Assembly: GCF_004340965.1 (NCBI RefSeq)
Contig: NZ_SLYA01000003.1
Coordinates: forward strand, 186,001 to 250,000
DNA length: 64,000 nucleotides
Source: Sphingomonas sp. PP-CE-1A-559
GTDB lineage: Bacteria; Pseudomonadota; Alphaproteobacteria; Sphingomonadales; Sphingomonadaceae
Direction of reading: 5' to 3'
Part shown: positions 16,590 through 26,125 of the stretch, in pieces
How the letters are laid out: every line of letters begins with the position of its first letter
Position numbering within the stretch: the first letter of the stretch is position 1
Notes under the pieces: generated by a model
What the model was told of the DNA's origin: nothing
Seen by the model: only the letters and a program-made list of their open reading frames with translations
The model's database searches: none
Made by a program: the position numbers and the translations under genes

Positions 16590-18365
16590 ATGGCAATGGC
16601 ACTCGACCCCCTTCCCGATCTCCAGCGCATCTTCGGCTTTCCTGATTTTCGTGGCGTGCAGCGCGATGTCGTCGACCGGGTGCTCGCGGGGCAGCGGACG
16701 TTGGCCGTCATGCCGACGGGTGCGGGCAAGTCGCTGTGCTATCAGTTGCCGGCGACGATGCTGGAGGGGACGTGCGTGGTCGTGTCGCCGCTGATCGCGC
16801 TGATGCACGACCAGTTGCGGGCGGCGACCGCGGTGGGGATCAAGGCTGCGACTTTGACCAGCGTTGATACGAACCGTGAGGAGACGATCGCGCGGTTTCG
16901 GGCTGGCGATCTCGATTTGCTGTATGTCGCGCCGGAGCGGGCTTCGAACGAGAGTTTTCGGAACCTGCTCAGCCAGGCCAAGCTGTCGCTCTTCGCGATC
17001 GACGAGGCGCATTGCGTCAGCGAGTGGGGGCATGATTTCCGGCCGGATTACCGGTTGCTGCGGCCTTTGCTCGACAGTTTTCCGGACGTGCCGCGGCTGG
17101 CGCTGACCGCGACCGCCGACGCGCATACCCGCGCCGATATCCTCGAGCAGTTGGGGATTTCGCAGGAGGGGCTGATCGTGTCGGGGTTCGACCGGCCGAA
17201 CATCCGCTATGCGATTTCGGGGCGCGACAACGTCAATCGGCAGATCGCGGATATCCTCGAGAAGATACCGGGGCCGGGCATTGTGTACGCCCAGACGCGC
17301 GCGGCTACCGAGAAGCTGGCCGAGGCGCTGGGGCGGAGCGGGCGGCCGACGCGGGCGTATCATGCGGGGCTCGATCCGCAGGTGCGCGCGAAGAATCAGG
17401 CGGATTTCGTCGCGAGCGAGGACATGGTGATCTGCGCCACGGTCGCGTTCGGGATGGGAATCGACAAGCCCGACGTGCGGTTCGTGGCGCATGCCGGGCT
17501 GCCGAAATCGATCGAGGCCTATTATCAGGAGACCGGGCGCGCGGGGCGTGATGGCGACCCGGCGATCGCGCATCTGTTCTGGGGCGCGGAGGACTTCGCG
17601 CGCGCGCGGCAGCGGATCGGCGAGGTCGAGCCCGAGCGGCAGGCGGGCGAGCGGCAGCGGCTGACCGCGATGGGCGGGCTGGTCGAGACGGCCGGGTGCC
17701 GGCGGCGGATCCTGCTCAAGCATTTCGGCGAGGAGCGGCTCGAGGATTGCGGGAATTGCGACAATTGCCTTGGCAATGTCGATGCGGTGGATGCGACCGA
17801 GACCGCGCGGAAATTCCTGTCGGCGGTGTTTCGGACCGGGCAGATGTACGGGGTCGGGTATATCGAGGGCATCCTGACGGGGGTGTCCAGCGAGCGGAGC
17901 CTGATGAACGGGCACGAGGCGTTGTCGGTGTACGGGATCGTCGAGGGCGACGAGGTCGCGTTGCTGAAGCCGGTGTCGCGTGCGCTGATGCTGAAGGATG
18001 CGCTCAGGACCAATCCGCATGGGGGCCTCGAGTTCGGGCCGGCGGCGAAGGCTATCCTGAAGGGCGAGGCGGCGGTGTCGATCGTCGTGCCGCCGAAGCG
18101 CGAGCGGCGGCGCAAGGGTGCGGTTGGCGCCACGCCGAACCCGGTGGACGATCCGCTGTTCGAGGCGTTGCGCGTGCGGCGGCGCGATCTGGCGAAGGAA
18201 GCGGGCGTTCCGCCGTATGTGATCTTCCACGATTCGGTGTTGCGTGACATTGCGCGGCAGCGGCCGGCGTCACGGGCCGAGCTGAGCCTGTTATCAGGCA
18301 TTGGCGCGCGCAAGCTCGACGCCTATGGGGATGCCTTCCTCCAGGTCATCCGCGAGTCCGCATGA
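16590..18365 (+). CDS. recQ: ATP-dependent DNA helicase RecQ
   Basis: 591 residues from the ATG at 16590 (another ATG at 16596). Helicase motifs: Walker A TGAGKS (residues 43-48), DEAH box (138-141) in IDEAHCVSEWGHDFRP, motif VI QETGRAGRDG. The RQC zinc cysteines are seen in CRRRILLKHFGE and CGNCDNC, and an HRDC domain closes the protein (RPASRAELSLLSGIGARKLD). RecQ unwinds DNA 3'-5' in recombination and fork repair. Its stop overlaps the start of the next gene (ATGA). Confidence 0.95.
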   Translation: MAMALDPLPDLQRIFGFPDFRGVQRDVVDRVLAGQRTLAVMPTGAGKSLCYQLPATMLEGTCVVVSPLIALMHDQLRAATAVGIKAATLTSVDTNREETIARFRAGDLDLLYVAPERASNESFRNLLSQAKLSLFAIDEAHCVSEWGHDFRPDYRLLRPLLDSFPDVPRLALTATADAHTRADILEQLGISQEGLIVSGFDRPNIRYAISGRDNVNRQIADILEKIPGPGIVYAQTRAATEKLAEALGRSGRPTRAYHAGLDPQVRAKNQADFVASEDMVICATVAFGMGIDKPDVRFVAHAGLPKSIEAYYQETGRAGRDGDPAIAHLFWGAEDFARARQRIGEVEPERQAGERQRLTAMGGLVETAGCRRRILLKHFGEERLEDCGNCDNCLGNVDAVDATETARKFLSAVFRTGQMYGVGYIEGILTGVSSERSLMNGHEALSVYGIVEGDEVALLKPVSRALMLKDALRTNPHGGLEFGPAAKAILKGEAAVSIVVPPKRERRRKGAVGATPNPVDDPLFEALRVRRRDLAKEAGVPPYVIFHDSVLRDIARQRPASRAELSLLSGIGARKLDAYGDAFLQVIRESA

Positions 18366-18790
18366 TACGGCAAATAAACGAAAGTATTTCGGTCGCGCCA
18401 CAGATCGCGGTCGAGCAAGTCGCGGACATCGCTGCGGCGGGGTTCAAGACGATCGTCAACAACCGACCGGACGATGAGGATGCGGGGCAGCCTTCGGGTG
18501 ATGCGATCCGCGCCGCGGCGGAAGCGGCCGGGCTGAAATACGTCTCGATTCCGGTGACGCATGCGGGGTTCTCGCATCCGCAGATCGACGCGATGACGCA
18601 GGCGCTGACGGATTCGGACGGGCCCGTGCTGGCCTATTGCCGGTCGGGGACGCGGAGCTGCAATTTGTGGGCGCTGGCGGCGGCGAAGGCTGGGCGGAAT
18701 CCGAACCTGCTGCTCGCGCAGGCCGAAGACGCCGGGTATGACCTGCGCGGAATCCGACCGATGCTGGACGCGCTCGCAGGGCCGCGATGA
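18362..18790 (+). CDS. TIGR01244/DUF442 family phosphatase-like sulfurtransferase
   Basis: 142 residues. It has the DUF442 start (INESISVAPQI) and FKTIVNNRPDDE, then the cysteine loop LAYCRSGTRSCNLWAL with Cys93 and Arg98 as the likely active site. The family resembles dual-specificity phosphatase and rhodanese folds, and occurs alone or fused to beta-lactamase-like persulfide dioxygenases (Blh). It is coupled to recQ upstream and to a membrane-protein gene downstream by four-base overlaps, but no functional link is obvious. Confidence 0.82.
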   Translation: MIRQINESISVAPQIAVEQVADIAAAGFKTIVNNRPDDEDAGQPSGDAIRAAAEAAGLKYVSIPVTHAGFSHPQIDAMTQALTDSDGPVLAYCRSGTRSCNLWALAAAKAGRNPNLLLAQAEDAGYDLRGIRPMLDALAGPR

Positions 18791-19185
18791 CGCCTGCGAT
18801 CGTCGGCGGCATCGTGGCCGTCGTTGTGCTGTTGCTCGCGGGCCTGGCCTGGGTGGTCGTGCGGATGCGGCGGGTCGTGAAGATCGAGACTCCGGAAGAG
18901 GCGGCGGACGCGGCGCAGGCACAGCTTCGCGGGTTCGCCGTAGCGGGTGCCGTTGTCGGGGCGGACGGGCAGGGCGCGCTGGCGATCGCGGATGACGGGC
19001 GTGTCGCTGCGGTAAAGCGGATCGGCAAGACCCTGACGGTGCGCGAGGTATCGTGGCGGACGGTGCGCGCGACGCATGACGGAATATTGGTCGAGACCGG
19101 TGACAAGGCGCTGGGCGCGGTGATGCTCGCGCAAGTCGATGTCCTCGATATCCGCAGGTTGGCGCCGAAGAGCGTGCGGGTCTAG
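18787..19185 (+). CDS. Hypothetical membrane-anchored protein
   Basis: 132 residues: one N-terminal helix (MTPAIVGGIVAVVVLLLAGL), a basic stop-transfer (VRMRRVVK), then a soluble domain of about 100 residues rich in short beta-strands (GALAIADDGRVAAVKRIGKT). No family is recognised. The ATG overlaps the preceding stop, making it the third gene of the recQ unit. Confidence 0.6.
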   Translation: MTPAIVGGIVAVVVLLLAGLAWVVVRMRRVVKIETPEEAADAAQAQLRGFAVAGAVVGADGQGALAIADDGRVAAVKRIGKTLTVREVSWRTVRATHDGILVETGDKALGAVMLAQVDVLDIRRLAPKSVRV

Positions 19186-19269
19186 CGAGCCAGACGCGCC
19201 GCGGTCATTCTGCGGCAGCGGTCCTGACGCTTGCGGAACGTTTCTCGTTTCGACGCGTCGCCGCAGTAG

Positions 19270-21126
19270 ATGAGAAGATGGGTCGCCAAGCGCTGGGTGA
19301 AAGTCACCGGCATCGTCGTCGTGGCCGTGATGGCTACGGTCGTAATCGGGCTCGCCGTGTTCCCCTGGGGATCGCTGAAAGGCGTGATCGAGCGACAACT
19401 GACCGCGCGCTTCGGACGGCCGGTGACCATCGGCGGGATCGAGCGCGTCGACGGGTTCGGCTTTTCGCCGACGATCCGCATCACGCAGGTGCGTATTCCG
19501 CAGGCGGCGTGGGCGGGGAGCGGCGATTTCGTGCGGTTGCGCGAGGCGGAGGCGACCTTCTCCGCACTGTCGCTGTTGAAGGGCGGATTCGGGCCGCGCG
19601 ACGTGAAGGCGTCCGGACTGTACCTGGCGCTGGTGCGTGACAAGCAGGGGCGGACCAACTGGGATCGGCCGGGCAAGGCCAAGAGCGGCGGCAGTTCGAA
19701 CGACCTGCAGGGTCTCGTCATTCGCGACAGCGTGATCTCGTACCGCGATGCCAAACAGGGGCGGCAGGTCATCGCGCGGTTCTCCTCCGATCCGGTTACG
19801 GGCATCCGTGCGAACGGCACCGGCACCGTGCGTGGGGCGGCCGTTCGGATCGCGGTCTCGGGGCCGTCGATCGAGCGATCGCAGGGCAATCCGTGGCCGT
19901 TCACCGCGTCGATCGACGGGGACAGACTGTCGATCTCGGCAAAGGGCGTGATGGACCGGCCGCTCGATACCGATGCGATGACGCTCGACGTAACGGCGCG
20001 CGCGACCGACCTGAAGCTGATCGACGCGGTGATCGAGGCGGGGCTGTTCCGGACGCAGCCGGTGTCGTTCAGCGCGCACGTCCGCCACGATTCGCCGAAA
20101 TGGGCGATCACGCAGCTGAAGGGCGTGGTCGGGCGGTCGGATTTCGCGGGGCATGTGACGGTCGACAAGCGGGACGGGCGGAGCAAGGTGAACGGCGATA
20201 TCGTGTCGCGCCAGTTCGACTTCGCGGACCTGTCGTCGGACGAGGCGCAGGCGAAGGGCGCAGCACTGGAGCGGGCGATCGGGCCGAGGCTGGTGCCGAA
20301 TACGCGGATCGACATCGGCAAGATCGACACGACCGACGCCGAGTTCGGGTTCCGCATCCAGCATATCGTCGCGGCCAAGGGGAAGTCGCCGATCGTCTCC
20401 GCCAAGGGGACGATCGCGATCGATCACCAGTTGCTGACGCTGGACCGGCTGGTCGCCAGGCTGCCGCAGGGGACCGTTACCGGCAAGGTCACGGTCGACC
20501 AGCGGGGCGATCGCAAGACGCCGACCGTCGCGATCGACCTGCGGTTGCGGGGTAGCAGCGTCCAGGCGCTCGCGGGCGGGCGCGGCGACTTCAGCGGGAA
20601 TGTGAGCGCGCGGGTGCGGCTGAAGGGGCCGGGCGAGACGATCCGGGCTGCGGTCGGGAACGCCGATGGCAGCATCGGGTTCGTCGCGCGGGACGGGCAA
20701 TTGCCGCAGGGGATCGCCGCCGCGCTGGGGTTCGATGCGGCGCGCGCGTTGCTGGCGAAAGATGGCGAACGCGCGGGGCTGCGCTGCGTGGTGGTGAAAC
20801 TCGCCGTGACGCAGGGGCGAGGGCGGGTCGATCCGATGATCGTCGATACCACCGCCAGCCAGTTGCGCGGACAGGGGAGCGTGGTGTTTCCGTCCGAAGC
20901 GATCGACATCCGGCTCAGCGGTGCACCTAAACAACACGCGCTGCTGCAGTTGCCGGGATCGGCGTACATGACCGGGACGATCCAGCAGCCGCACGTGACG
21001 ATCCCGCCGGAGGTGAAATCCGTGGGGAATATCTTCAAGGCGATCGGCCGGGCGATCACCGGCAAGCAGGGTCCGACGGCTAGCGATGCGGATTGCGCGG
21101 GGTTGGCGTCGCGGGTGCTGCGATAG
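19270..21126 (+). CDS. AsmA family protein
   Basis: 618 residues. It starts with one membrane helix (VTGIVVVAVMATVVIGLAVF) followed by the AsmA beginning LKGVIERQLTARFGRPVTIG; the rest is a long beta-rich repeat chain with a conserved C-terminal block (RLSGAPKQHALLQLPG). AsmA/TamB/YhdP proteins are bridge-like periplasmic proteins implicated in phospholipid transport between the membranes. The gene is 84 bases after the recQ-led unit and ends at a bidirectional terminator. Confidence 0.85.
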   Translation: MRRWVAKRWVKVTGIVVVAVMATVVIGLAVFPWGSLKGVIERQLTARFGRPVTIGGIERVDGFGFSPTIRITQVRIPQAAWAGSGDFVRLREAEATFSALSLLKGGFGPRDVKASGLYLALVRDKQGRTNWDRPGKAKSGGSSNDLQGLVIRDSVISYRDAKQGRQVIARFSSDPVTGIRANGTGTVRGAAVRIAVSGPSIERSQGNPWPFTASIDGDRLSISAKGVMDRPLDTDAMTLDVTARATDLKLIDAVIEAGLFRTQPVSFSAHVRHDSPKWAITQLKGVVGRSDFAGHVTVDKRDGRSKVNGDIVSRQFDFADLSSDEAQAKGAALERAIGPRLVPNTRIDIGKIDTTDAEFGFRIQHIVAAKGKSPIVSAKGTIAIDHQLLTLDRLVARLPQGTVTGKVTVDQRGDRKTPTVAIDLRLRGSSVQALAGGRGDFSGNVSARVRLKGPGETIRAAVGNADGSIGFVARDGQLPQGIAAALGFDAARALLAKDGERAGLRCVVVKLAVTQGRGRVDPMIVDTTASQLRGQGSVVFPSEAIDIRLSGAPKQHALLQLPGSAYMTGTIQQPHVTIPPEVKSVGNIFKAIGRAITGKQGPTASDADCAGLASRVLR

Positions 21127-21132
21127 AATATG

Positions 21133-21165
21133 AAAAACCCCGCCCCGCTGGGTGCGGGACGGGGT
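21133..21165. terminator. Bidirectional terminator between AsmA and SleB genes
   Basis: An 11-base GC stem with one mismatch (21138-21148 with 21154-21164) and a 5-base loop is preceded by AAAAA on the plus strand, that is, a T-run for the minus-strand sleB transcript. It lies between two convergent genes, 6 and 27 bases from their stops. Confidence 0.8.
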
Positions 21166-21191
21166 CGGACTTCGGCGATATCGCGGGGATA

Positions 21192-21851
21192 TCAGCGATA
21201 GAAGATGTGGTTGCCGATCGAGGCGACCTTGATCGCGCGGACGCTGGGGCGGCGATCGGGGGTGTTGAAGTAGAGCGCCTTGTCGGCCGGGCTGTTCCAC
21301 GCGTCGGCGAGGGCGACCTTGGCGACCGCGATCGCGGTGCGGTAGGCGGTGCCGGCGTTGATGTTGGGGATCTGGCCACCGCGAACGAAGCTGAACTGGC
21401 CGCGCTGCTTGACTACGGCGCAGACGTTGGCGGGGAAGCGACCGGACTTGGCACGATTGATAATGACTTCGGCGACGGCGAGCTGGCCGGTCAGCGGCTC
21501 ACCCTTGGATTCGAAGTAGATCGCGCCGGCAAGGCACTGGAGCGCTTCGTCGGCGGCGGCGCTATCCTGCGCGGCAACGGCTTGGGCGAGCGTGTCGAAT
21601 TCTTCGGCTTCTGCGACGGCAGGGCTGACTGCGGTGTTCTCGGCGTTCGTCTCGACAGGTGCGACGGTGGTGGCAACTGGAGCGATCTGCGGAACATTCT
21701 GCGGCGAGAGCGCGTTTAGATTGGCGAGAGCAGTGAGATTGGTAGTCGAGCGATCGATACCGGTTGCCTGACCGGGAGCGCTGTTGCCGAGCAGGCCGGC
21801 GAGAGAGAAGGTCATGACCGCGATCGTCGCAGCCCGCTGAAGAATCGTCAT
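21192..21851 (-). CDS. SleB-type cell wall hydrolase
   Basis: 219 residues with an N-terminal signal or anchor (MTILQRAATIAVMTFSLAGL). A linker of about 70 residues leads to the Hydrolase_2 domain: CLAGAIYFESKGEPLTGQLA, EVIINRAKSGRFP, VCAVVKQRGQFSFV and ADKALYFNT. The glutamate in YFES corresponds to the catalytic residue of the SleB/CwlJ lytic transglycosylase family. In non-spore-formers these enzymes act in peptidoglycan turnover. Confidence 0.85.
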   Translation of the reverse strand: MTILQRAATIAVMTFSLAGLLGNSAPGQATGIDRSTTNLTALANLNALSPQNVPQIAPVATTVAPVETNAENTAVSPAVAEAEEFDTLAQAVAAQDSAAADEALQCLAGAIYFESKGEPLTGQLAVAEVIINRAKSGRFPANVCAVVKQRGQFSFVRGGQIPNINAGTAYRTAIAVAKVALADAWNSPADKALYFNTPDRRPSVRAIKVASIGNHIFYR

Positions 21852-22004
21852 TCAAACTTATTCAGATGCGGTTGGACCGCGGAAGCAATCGTACGAGCCG
21901 ATTGTCCAGGCATCCCCCCGACTGCGTAACTGATCCGGATCGCACCCGTCCCAGCACAACGCCAATCAATGTTGCAATTCCCCTCTATTGGGGGGGCTTT
22001 CGAG

Positions 22005-22331
22005 TCAATCGTCGAGGATCGTTTCAGCGGCGAACCGTTCCGCCGCTGCGATGTCCACCTCGATTACCCAGAGATCCGGGTCGCTTGCGCGGCGACGACG
22101 CCAATATCCGTCGAGGTCTTCGAGAGGGGTGGAGTCGATCAGCGCGGTCCGGCCATCGGGTCCGATGCCGCGTTCGAGCAGGCGGGGCGGGGCGCCTTTG
22201 TCGACCGCGATGACCAGGATCGCGCCGCCTTGCGGGTCGCCTTTCGCCATTACCGCACCAAAGCCGCCGGCGTCGTTGACGCGCCGCAGCAGGGCGCTGA
22301 CGAGGACTCCGCTAGGGAGACGACCGCTCAT
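22005..22331 (-). CDS. DUF1491 family protein
   Basis: 108 residues: MSGRLPSGVLVSALLRRVND, GAVMAKGDPQGGAILV and the end DPDLWVIEVDIAAAERFAAE are the full-length DUF1491 pattern. The function is unknown; the family is typical of alphaproteobacteria. The start overlaps the stop of the thioesterase gene (ATGA). Confidence 0.8.
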   Translation of the reverse strand: MSGRLPSGVLVSALLRRVNDAGGFGAVMAKGDPQGGAILVIAVDKGAPPRLLERGIGPDGRTALIDSTPLEDLDGYWRRRRASDPDLWVIEVDIAAAERFAAETILDD

Positions 22332-22801
22332 GCTGCGCTGCGGTATCCGGGGAGGCCGGCGAGCGCGATCCGCGAGCGCATGAAGGTGCCGGTGCCTCTT
22401 GCCGCTTCTTCGCCGTCCGCATCGATCAGTCGCGCGTCCGCGACGAACACGCGTCGCTTGCCGCTGATCCAGCGTCCTTCGGCGATCACCGGGCCGATCT
22501 TCAGCGGGCGCGTGAGGAGCAGGTTGAAGGCGGTGGTGAGCAGGAAGCGATCGGTGACCAGGCTGTTGCAGGCGTAGAACGCGGCATCGTCGAGCATCTT
22601 GAAATAGCTCGTGCCGTGCGCGGCGCCGCCGGCGTGGTAGTGGCGCTCGTCGATCGTGAAATGGATGCGCGCGACGCCGGCTTCGGGGATTTCCAGCGAG
22701 GAGTCGAAGAAACGGTTGATCGGGGCTTGGGCGTAGAGTGATTCCAGCGCGCGGAAATGTGCGTCTGCGCCTGCCGTACTAGGAGCCGCCTCAGGCTGCA
22801 T
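22328..22801 (-). CDS. PaaI-like hotdog-fold thioesterase
   Basis: 157 residues. The hotdog core is visible from INRFFDSSLEIPEAG, through RHYHAGGAAHGTSYFKMLDD (the long central helix with the HGG/HGT element), to ARGTGTFMRSRI. Such proteins hydrolyse acyl-CoA thioesters of undefined acyl groups. The start lies inside the 3' end of ptsN (11-base overlap) and the stop overlaps DUF1491, so the genes should be co-expressed. Confidence 0.75.
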   Translation of the reverse strand: MQPEAAPSTAGADAHFRALESLYAQAPINRFFDSSLEIPEAGVARIHFTIDERHYHAGGAAHGTSYFKMLDDAAFYACNSLVTDRFLLTTAFNLLLTRPLKIGPVIAEGRWISGKRRVFVADARLIDADGEEAARGTGTFMRSRIALAGLPGYRSAA

Positions 22802-23267
22802 CGCGGACCTCGTCGGCGGTGAACAGCGCGTAGACCGCGTCAGGCGAACCGCCGCCGCGCAGTTTCTCGAGGAACGCCTTGTCGCGCAGGCGTCGTGAGA
22901 CGCGGGCGAGCGCCTTCAAATGGACCGCGCCGGCGTCGGTGGGGGAGAGCAGCATGAAGACGAGATCGACGGGGAGATCGTCGACCGCCTGGAAGTCGAC
23001 CGGCTCTGCCAGCCGCGCGAACACGCCCGTTACCTGCGCGAGCCCTTCGAGCTTGGCGTGCGGGATCGCGACGCCGCCGCCGAACCCGGTCGAGCCGAGC
23101 TTCTCGCGCGCAGCCAGCCGGTCGGCGATCATCTTGGGGTCGGCATCGAGTATCTCAGACGCAACCGTGGCGAGATGCTGGAACACTGCCTTCTTGTTTT
23201 TGGCAATCACGCCCGTCTGCACTGCGTCGGGACGCAGCATGTCACTAAAATCGGTCATTGTGTTCAA
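22791..23267 (-). CDS. ptsN: Nitrogen regulatory PTS enzyme IIA(Ntr)
   Basis: 158 residues (an ATG three codons on is an alternative start). The phosphorylation site is His70 in GGGVAIPHAKL, after REKLGSTGFG; the C-terminal part VHLKALARVSRRLRD is typical. EIIA-Ntr receives phosphate from the PTS-Ntr chain and regulates potassium, nitrogen and carbon metabolism through protein contacts. The hpf-ptsN order seen here is conserved in many proteobacteria. Confidence 0.92.
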   Translation of the reverse strand: MNTMTDFSDMLRPDAVQTGVIAKNKKAVFQHLATVASEILDADPKMIADRLAAREKLGSTGFGGGVAIPHAKLEGLAQVTGVFARLAEPVDFQAVDDLPVDLVFMLLSPTDAGAVHLKALARVSRRLRDKAFLEKLRGGGSPDAVYALFTADEVRDAA

Positions 23268-23359
23268 TGTCTCAAGCGCCCCCGCGCGCGTCCGCCTTAG
23301 CGGGTTGCGCGGGGGCGTAAAGGCGCGGCCTCGACACCCGCGCCTTTATGGACCCTTCT

Positions 23360-23959
23360 TTATTGGGCCGGAGTGGCCGCTACTCGCTGTGGCTCGACCC
23401 AACCGATCGTGCCATCGCCGCGACGATAGACCATGTTGTGCGCGCCGGTGCCCGCATTCATGAACAGCAACGCGGCGGTGTTGCGCAGATCGAGCATCAT
23501 CACCGCGTCGGATACGCTGGCCTCGGGGATATCGACGCGCGTTTCGGCGATGATCAGCGGTGCGTCCGCGACATCGTCTTCCTCAATGCTTTCCTGGAAC
23601 AGCGTGTAGCCGGCATTGTCATAGCCGTTGCTCTCGGCGATCGCGACCGCTTCGCCGGCATGGCGATCCTTCAGGCGGCGCATGTAGCGGCGGAGCTGGG
23701 TCTCGATCTTGGCGGCGGCGGCATCGAACGCGGCGCGCGCGTCATAGGCGTCGCCGTGGCCCTTGATCACGAGGCCCTTCATCACGTGCGAGACGATGTC
23801 GCATTTGAAGCCGGCGTCGTGCGGCCCCTTGCCGAACGTGACTTCCGCCGAGATGGCGCGCGAGAAATACTTGTCGGCGATACCCTGGAGTCGGTCTTCC
23901 ACGTGGCTGTTCAGTGCTTCGCCAGTGTCAACCTGATGACCAGAAATCCGGATATCCAT
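23360..23959 (-). CDS. hpf: Long-form ribosome hibernation promoting factor
   Basis: 199 residues from MDIRISGHQVD, preceded by AGGAG; an upstream in-frame ATG has no such support. The N-terminal S30AE domain (ALNSHVEDRLQGIADKYF) is followed by a linker and a C-terminal dimerisation domain starting at DAPLIIAETRVDIPEASVSD and including AALLFMNAGTGAHNMVYRR. The long form drives 100S ribosome dimer formation in stationary phase or stress. It is followed by ptsN on the same strand. Confidence 0.9.
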   Translation of the reverse strand: MDIRISGHQVDTGEALNSHVEDRLQGIADKYFSRAISAEVTFGKGPHDAGFKCDIVSHVMKGLVIKGHGDAYDARAAFDAAAAKIETQLRRYMRRLKDRHAGEAVAIAESNGYDNAGYTLFQESIEEDDVADAPLIIAETRVDIPEASVSDAVMMLDLRNTAALLFMNAGTGAHNMVYRRGDGTIGWVEPQRVAATPAQ

Positions 23960-24020
23960 TGTCGTCTCCTTGTCGGCGTTACAGTCTTCGGGCGGTCCTA
24001 TTGGCTCCACCCTGCCAGCG

Positions 24021-24713
24021 TCATCCGGACGCCACGGCCCCCCAGATCGGATCCTTGATCCCCTTCATAAACGCAGCATGGGCCGCAAGGTCTCCCTCGC
24101 TCACCGCGAAAACGCGGGCAGGGCGAACGACCCGAGGCGCCTGTGCGACGATCGGAGTCGCGGCGGTGCTGCTGGTATCGCCGAGCAGGCCGAGACCGAT
24201 CTGGCGACCGCCCATCAGCTCCACGTAAACCTGCGCGAGCAACTGCGCGTCGAGCAGCGCGCCGTGCAGGACGCGGTGGCTGCGATCGATGCCGAACCGC
24301 GAGCAGAGTGCGTCGAGCGAATGCTTGGCGCCGGGGTGACGGCTGCGCGCGATCTGCAGCGTATCGACCATCCGCTTCATGTGGACGATCTGGCGCCCGC
24401 ACTTGGTCAGCTCGCCGTTGAGGAACGAGAAGTCGAAGCCGGCATTGTGCGCGATCATCGGCGCGTCGCCGACGAATTCGAGCAGATCCTCAACTGCGTC
24501 GGCGAACTTCGGCTTGTCGGAGAGGAACTGCGCGCTCAGCCCGTGGACGTTGAACGCCTCGACCGGCATGTCACGTTCGGGGTGGTAATAGGCGTGGAAG
24601 GTGCGGCCGGTCTCGACCCGGTTGAGCATCTCGACGCAGCCGATCTCGACCATGCGGTCGCCGCCGGAAAAACTGAGGCCGGTGGTTTCGGTATCGAAGA
24701 CGATCTCACGCAT
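24021..24713 (-). CDS. dnaQ: DNA polymerase III epsilon subunit, 3'-5' exonuclease
   Basis: 230 residues. The DEDDh exonuclease motifs are intact: Exo I FDTETTG (Asp7, Glu9), Exo II IAHNAGFDFSFL, Exo III HGALLDAQLLAQVY. The C-terminal tail of about 50 residues should contact the alpha subunit. It proofreads the replicative polymerase. Located 15 bases after coaE, in the run aroE-coaE-dnaQ common near alphaproteobacterial origins. Confidence 0.93.
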   Translation of the reverse strand: MREIVFDTETTGLSFSGGDRMVEIGCVEMLNRVETGRTFHAYYHPERDMPVEAFNVHGLSAQFLSDKPKFADAVEDLLEFVGDAPMIAHNAGFDFSFLNGELTKCGRQIVHMKRMVDTLQIARSRHPGAKHSLDALCSRFGIDRSHRVLHGALLDAQLLAQVYVELMGGRQIGLGLLGDTSSTAATPIVAQAPRVVRPARVFAVSEGDLAAHAAFMKGIKDPIWGAVASG

Positions 24714-24728
24714 CTCGATGGTATCGGC

Positions 24729-25304
24729 TCAGATTTCCAAGGATGCAAGCACCGCCCGGACTTGCGCGCGCGTTGCGTCGAAGCTCGTGTCGGTGTGGAT
24801 GACGTGATCGGCGCGGGCGCGTTTTTCGGCGTCGGGGGTCTGGCGCGCGAGGATCGCCGCGAACTTGTCGGCGGTCATGCCGGTGCGGGCGAGGACTCGG
24901 GCGCGCTGGACGTCGGGGGCGGCGGAGACGACGACGATCAGGTCGACGTTGCGGTCGCCACCGGTCTCGAACAGCAGGGGGACGTCGAAGACGACTCGCT
25001 GGCCCGTGTGCTTGGCGAGGAAGGCGGCGCGTTCTTCGCCGACGGCGGGGTGGACGATCGCCTCGAGCCGCTTGATCGCGGCGTCGTTGCCGAACACCGC
25101 GGCGCCGAGCTTTGCGCGGTCAACTGCGCCGTTGGCGGTGGTGCCGGGGAAGGCAGTTTCGATTGTGGGGACGAGTCGACCGCCGATGCCTTGCAGTCGG
25201 TGGACGGTGGCGTCGGCGTCGAACACTGGAACGGCTTCGTCAGCGAACATTGCGACGACGGCTGATTTGCCCATGCCGATCGATCCGGTGAGGCCGATGA
25301 TCAT
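24729..25304 (-). CDS. coaE: Dephospho-CoA kinase
   Basis: 191 residues starting [20 protein letters not shown] with the P-loop [21 protein letters not shown] and [15 protein letters not shown] are the substrate-binding blocks. It phosphorylates dephospho-CoA in the last step of coenzyme A synthesis. The ATG overlaps the aroE stop by four bases. Confidence 0.93.
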   Translation of the reverse strand: MIIGLTGSIGMGKSAVVAMFADEAVPVFDADATVHRLQGIGGRLVPTIETAFPGTTANGAVDRAKLGAAVFGNDAAIKRLEAIVHPAVGEERAAFLAKHTGQRVVFDVPLLFETGGDRNVDLIVVVSAAPDVQRARVLARTGMTADKFAAILARQTPDAEKRARADHVIHTDTSFDATRAQVRAVLASLEI

Positions 25305-26113
25305 TTGATCAGCAACGTTCGAAGTTCGTCGTCGCGATCGCGCGGTGGTTCCACGTGGAACAATATCTCGAACGCGACGGCGGCTTGGCCGATCAGCATC
25401 TCCAAGCCATCCACGGTTTCGAGATCGCGCGCGCGTGCCGCTTTCAGGAGGCCGGTTTCGAGCGGGGAATAGACGATGTCGTAGACCAGCGAGTCCGGTT
25501 CGAGCGCGCCGAGATCGAGGTCGAGCGGTGGTTGGCCGGCCATGCCGAGTACGCTGGCGTTGACGAGCAGGCGCGATGGCGGGGCGGCGGGGCCGATCGG
25601 GAGCGCCTGGCCCTTGAGGCCGAACGTCGACAGCAGCGCCGCGCCCTTCAGCGGATTGCGGTTGAGGATGGTGACGGGGCCGACCCCCATCCGCGACAAC
25701 GCGAACAGGATCGCGCGGGCGGCTCCACCGGCGCCGATCACCGTGACGGGCTGGCCAGCGATGTCGAGGTCGTCGATCGGCGCCCAGAACCCGGCGGCGT
25801 CGGTGTTGGTGCCGATGCAGTCGCCCGCTTGGTTGCGAAACACGGTGTTGATCGCGCCGATCGTTCCGCGGACGTTGCCGGGATCGGAGACGTGGTCGAG
25901 TGCTGCGAGCTTGTGCGGCATCGTGATATTGCACCCGCGCCAGGCTGGGTCGGCCTTGCGTTCGGTGAAGTAGGCGGGGAGGTCTTCGGCGGTGACGAGC
26001 TTGTGGCGGTATTCCGCGTCGATCCCGAGCGCGTCTAGCCAGAAGCCGTGGATCAGCGGCGATTTCGACTGTGCGATCGGATCGCCGATCACTTCTGCAT
26101 AGGGACGAGTCAT
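25301..26113 (-). CDS. aroE: Shikimate dehydrogenase
   Basis: 270 residues. Substrate-binding residues lie in [17 protein letters not shown], catalytic Lys in [12 protein letters not shown], and the NADPH-binding motif is [17 protein letters not shown] with the NRN loop after it. It reduces 3-dehydroshikimate to shikimate in the aromatic amino acid pathway. A parS site is embedded near its 3' end, where the palindrome encodes FHVE. Confidence 0.93.
   Translation of the reverse strand: MTRPYAEVIGDPIAQSKSPLIHGFWLDALGIDAEYRHKLVTAEDLPAYFTERKADPAWRGCNITMPHKLAALDHVSDPGNVRGTIGAINTVFRNQAGDCIGTNTDAAGFWAPIDDLDIAGQPVTVIGAGGAARAILFALSRMGVGPVTILNRNPLKGAALLSTFGLKGQALPIGPAAPPSRLLVNASVLGMAGQPPLDLDLGALEPDSLVYDIVYSPLETGLLKAARARDLETVDGLEMLIGQAAVAFEILFHVEPPRDRDDELRTLLIK
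25347..25362. promoter_or_regulatory. parS: parS site with one mismatch, inside aroE
   Basis: GGTTCCACGTGGAACA differs from the other two sites in this window (TGTTCCACGTGGAACA) only in its first base. It is 2.4 kb to the left of oriC. ParB, encoded at 38219, is the expected binder. Confidence 0.8.
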
Positions 26114-26125
26114 TCAAGGCTCCGT

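Noticed and set aside
18634-21300. An 888-codon minus-strand frame across asmA and its neighbours
   Set aside because: Composition (Arg, Pro, His rich) is that of a shadow frame and it conflicts with several supported genes.
23890-23910. A further TTCCACGTGG core inside hpf that might be a parS site
   Set aside because: Only the central ten bases match; five of the sixteen positions differ, so it is not a credible ParB site.
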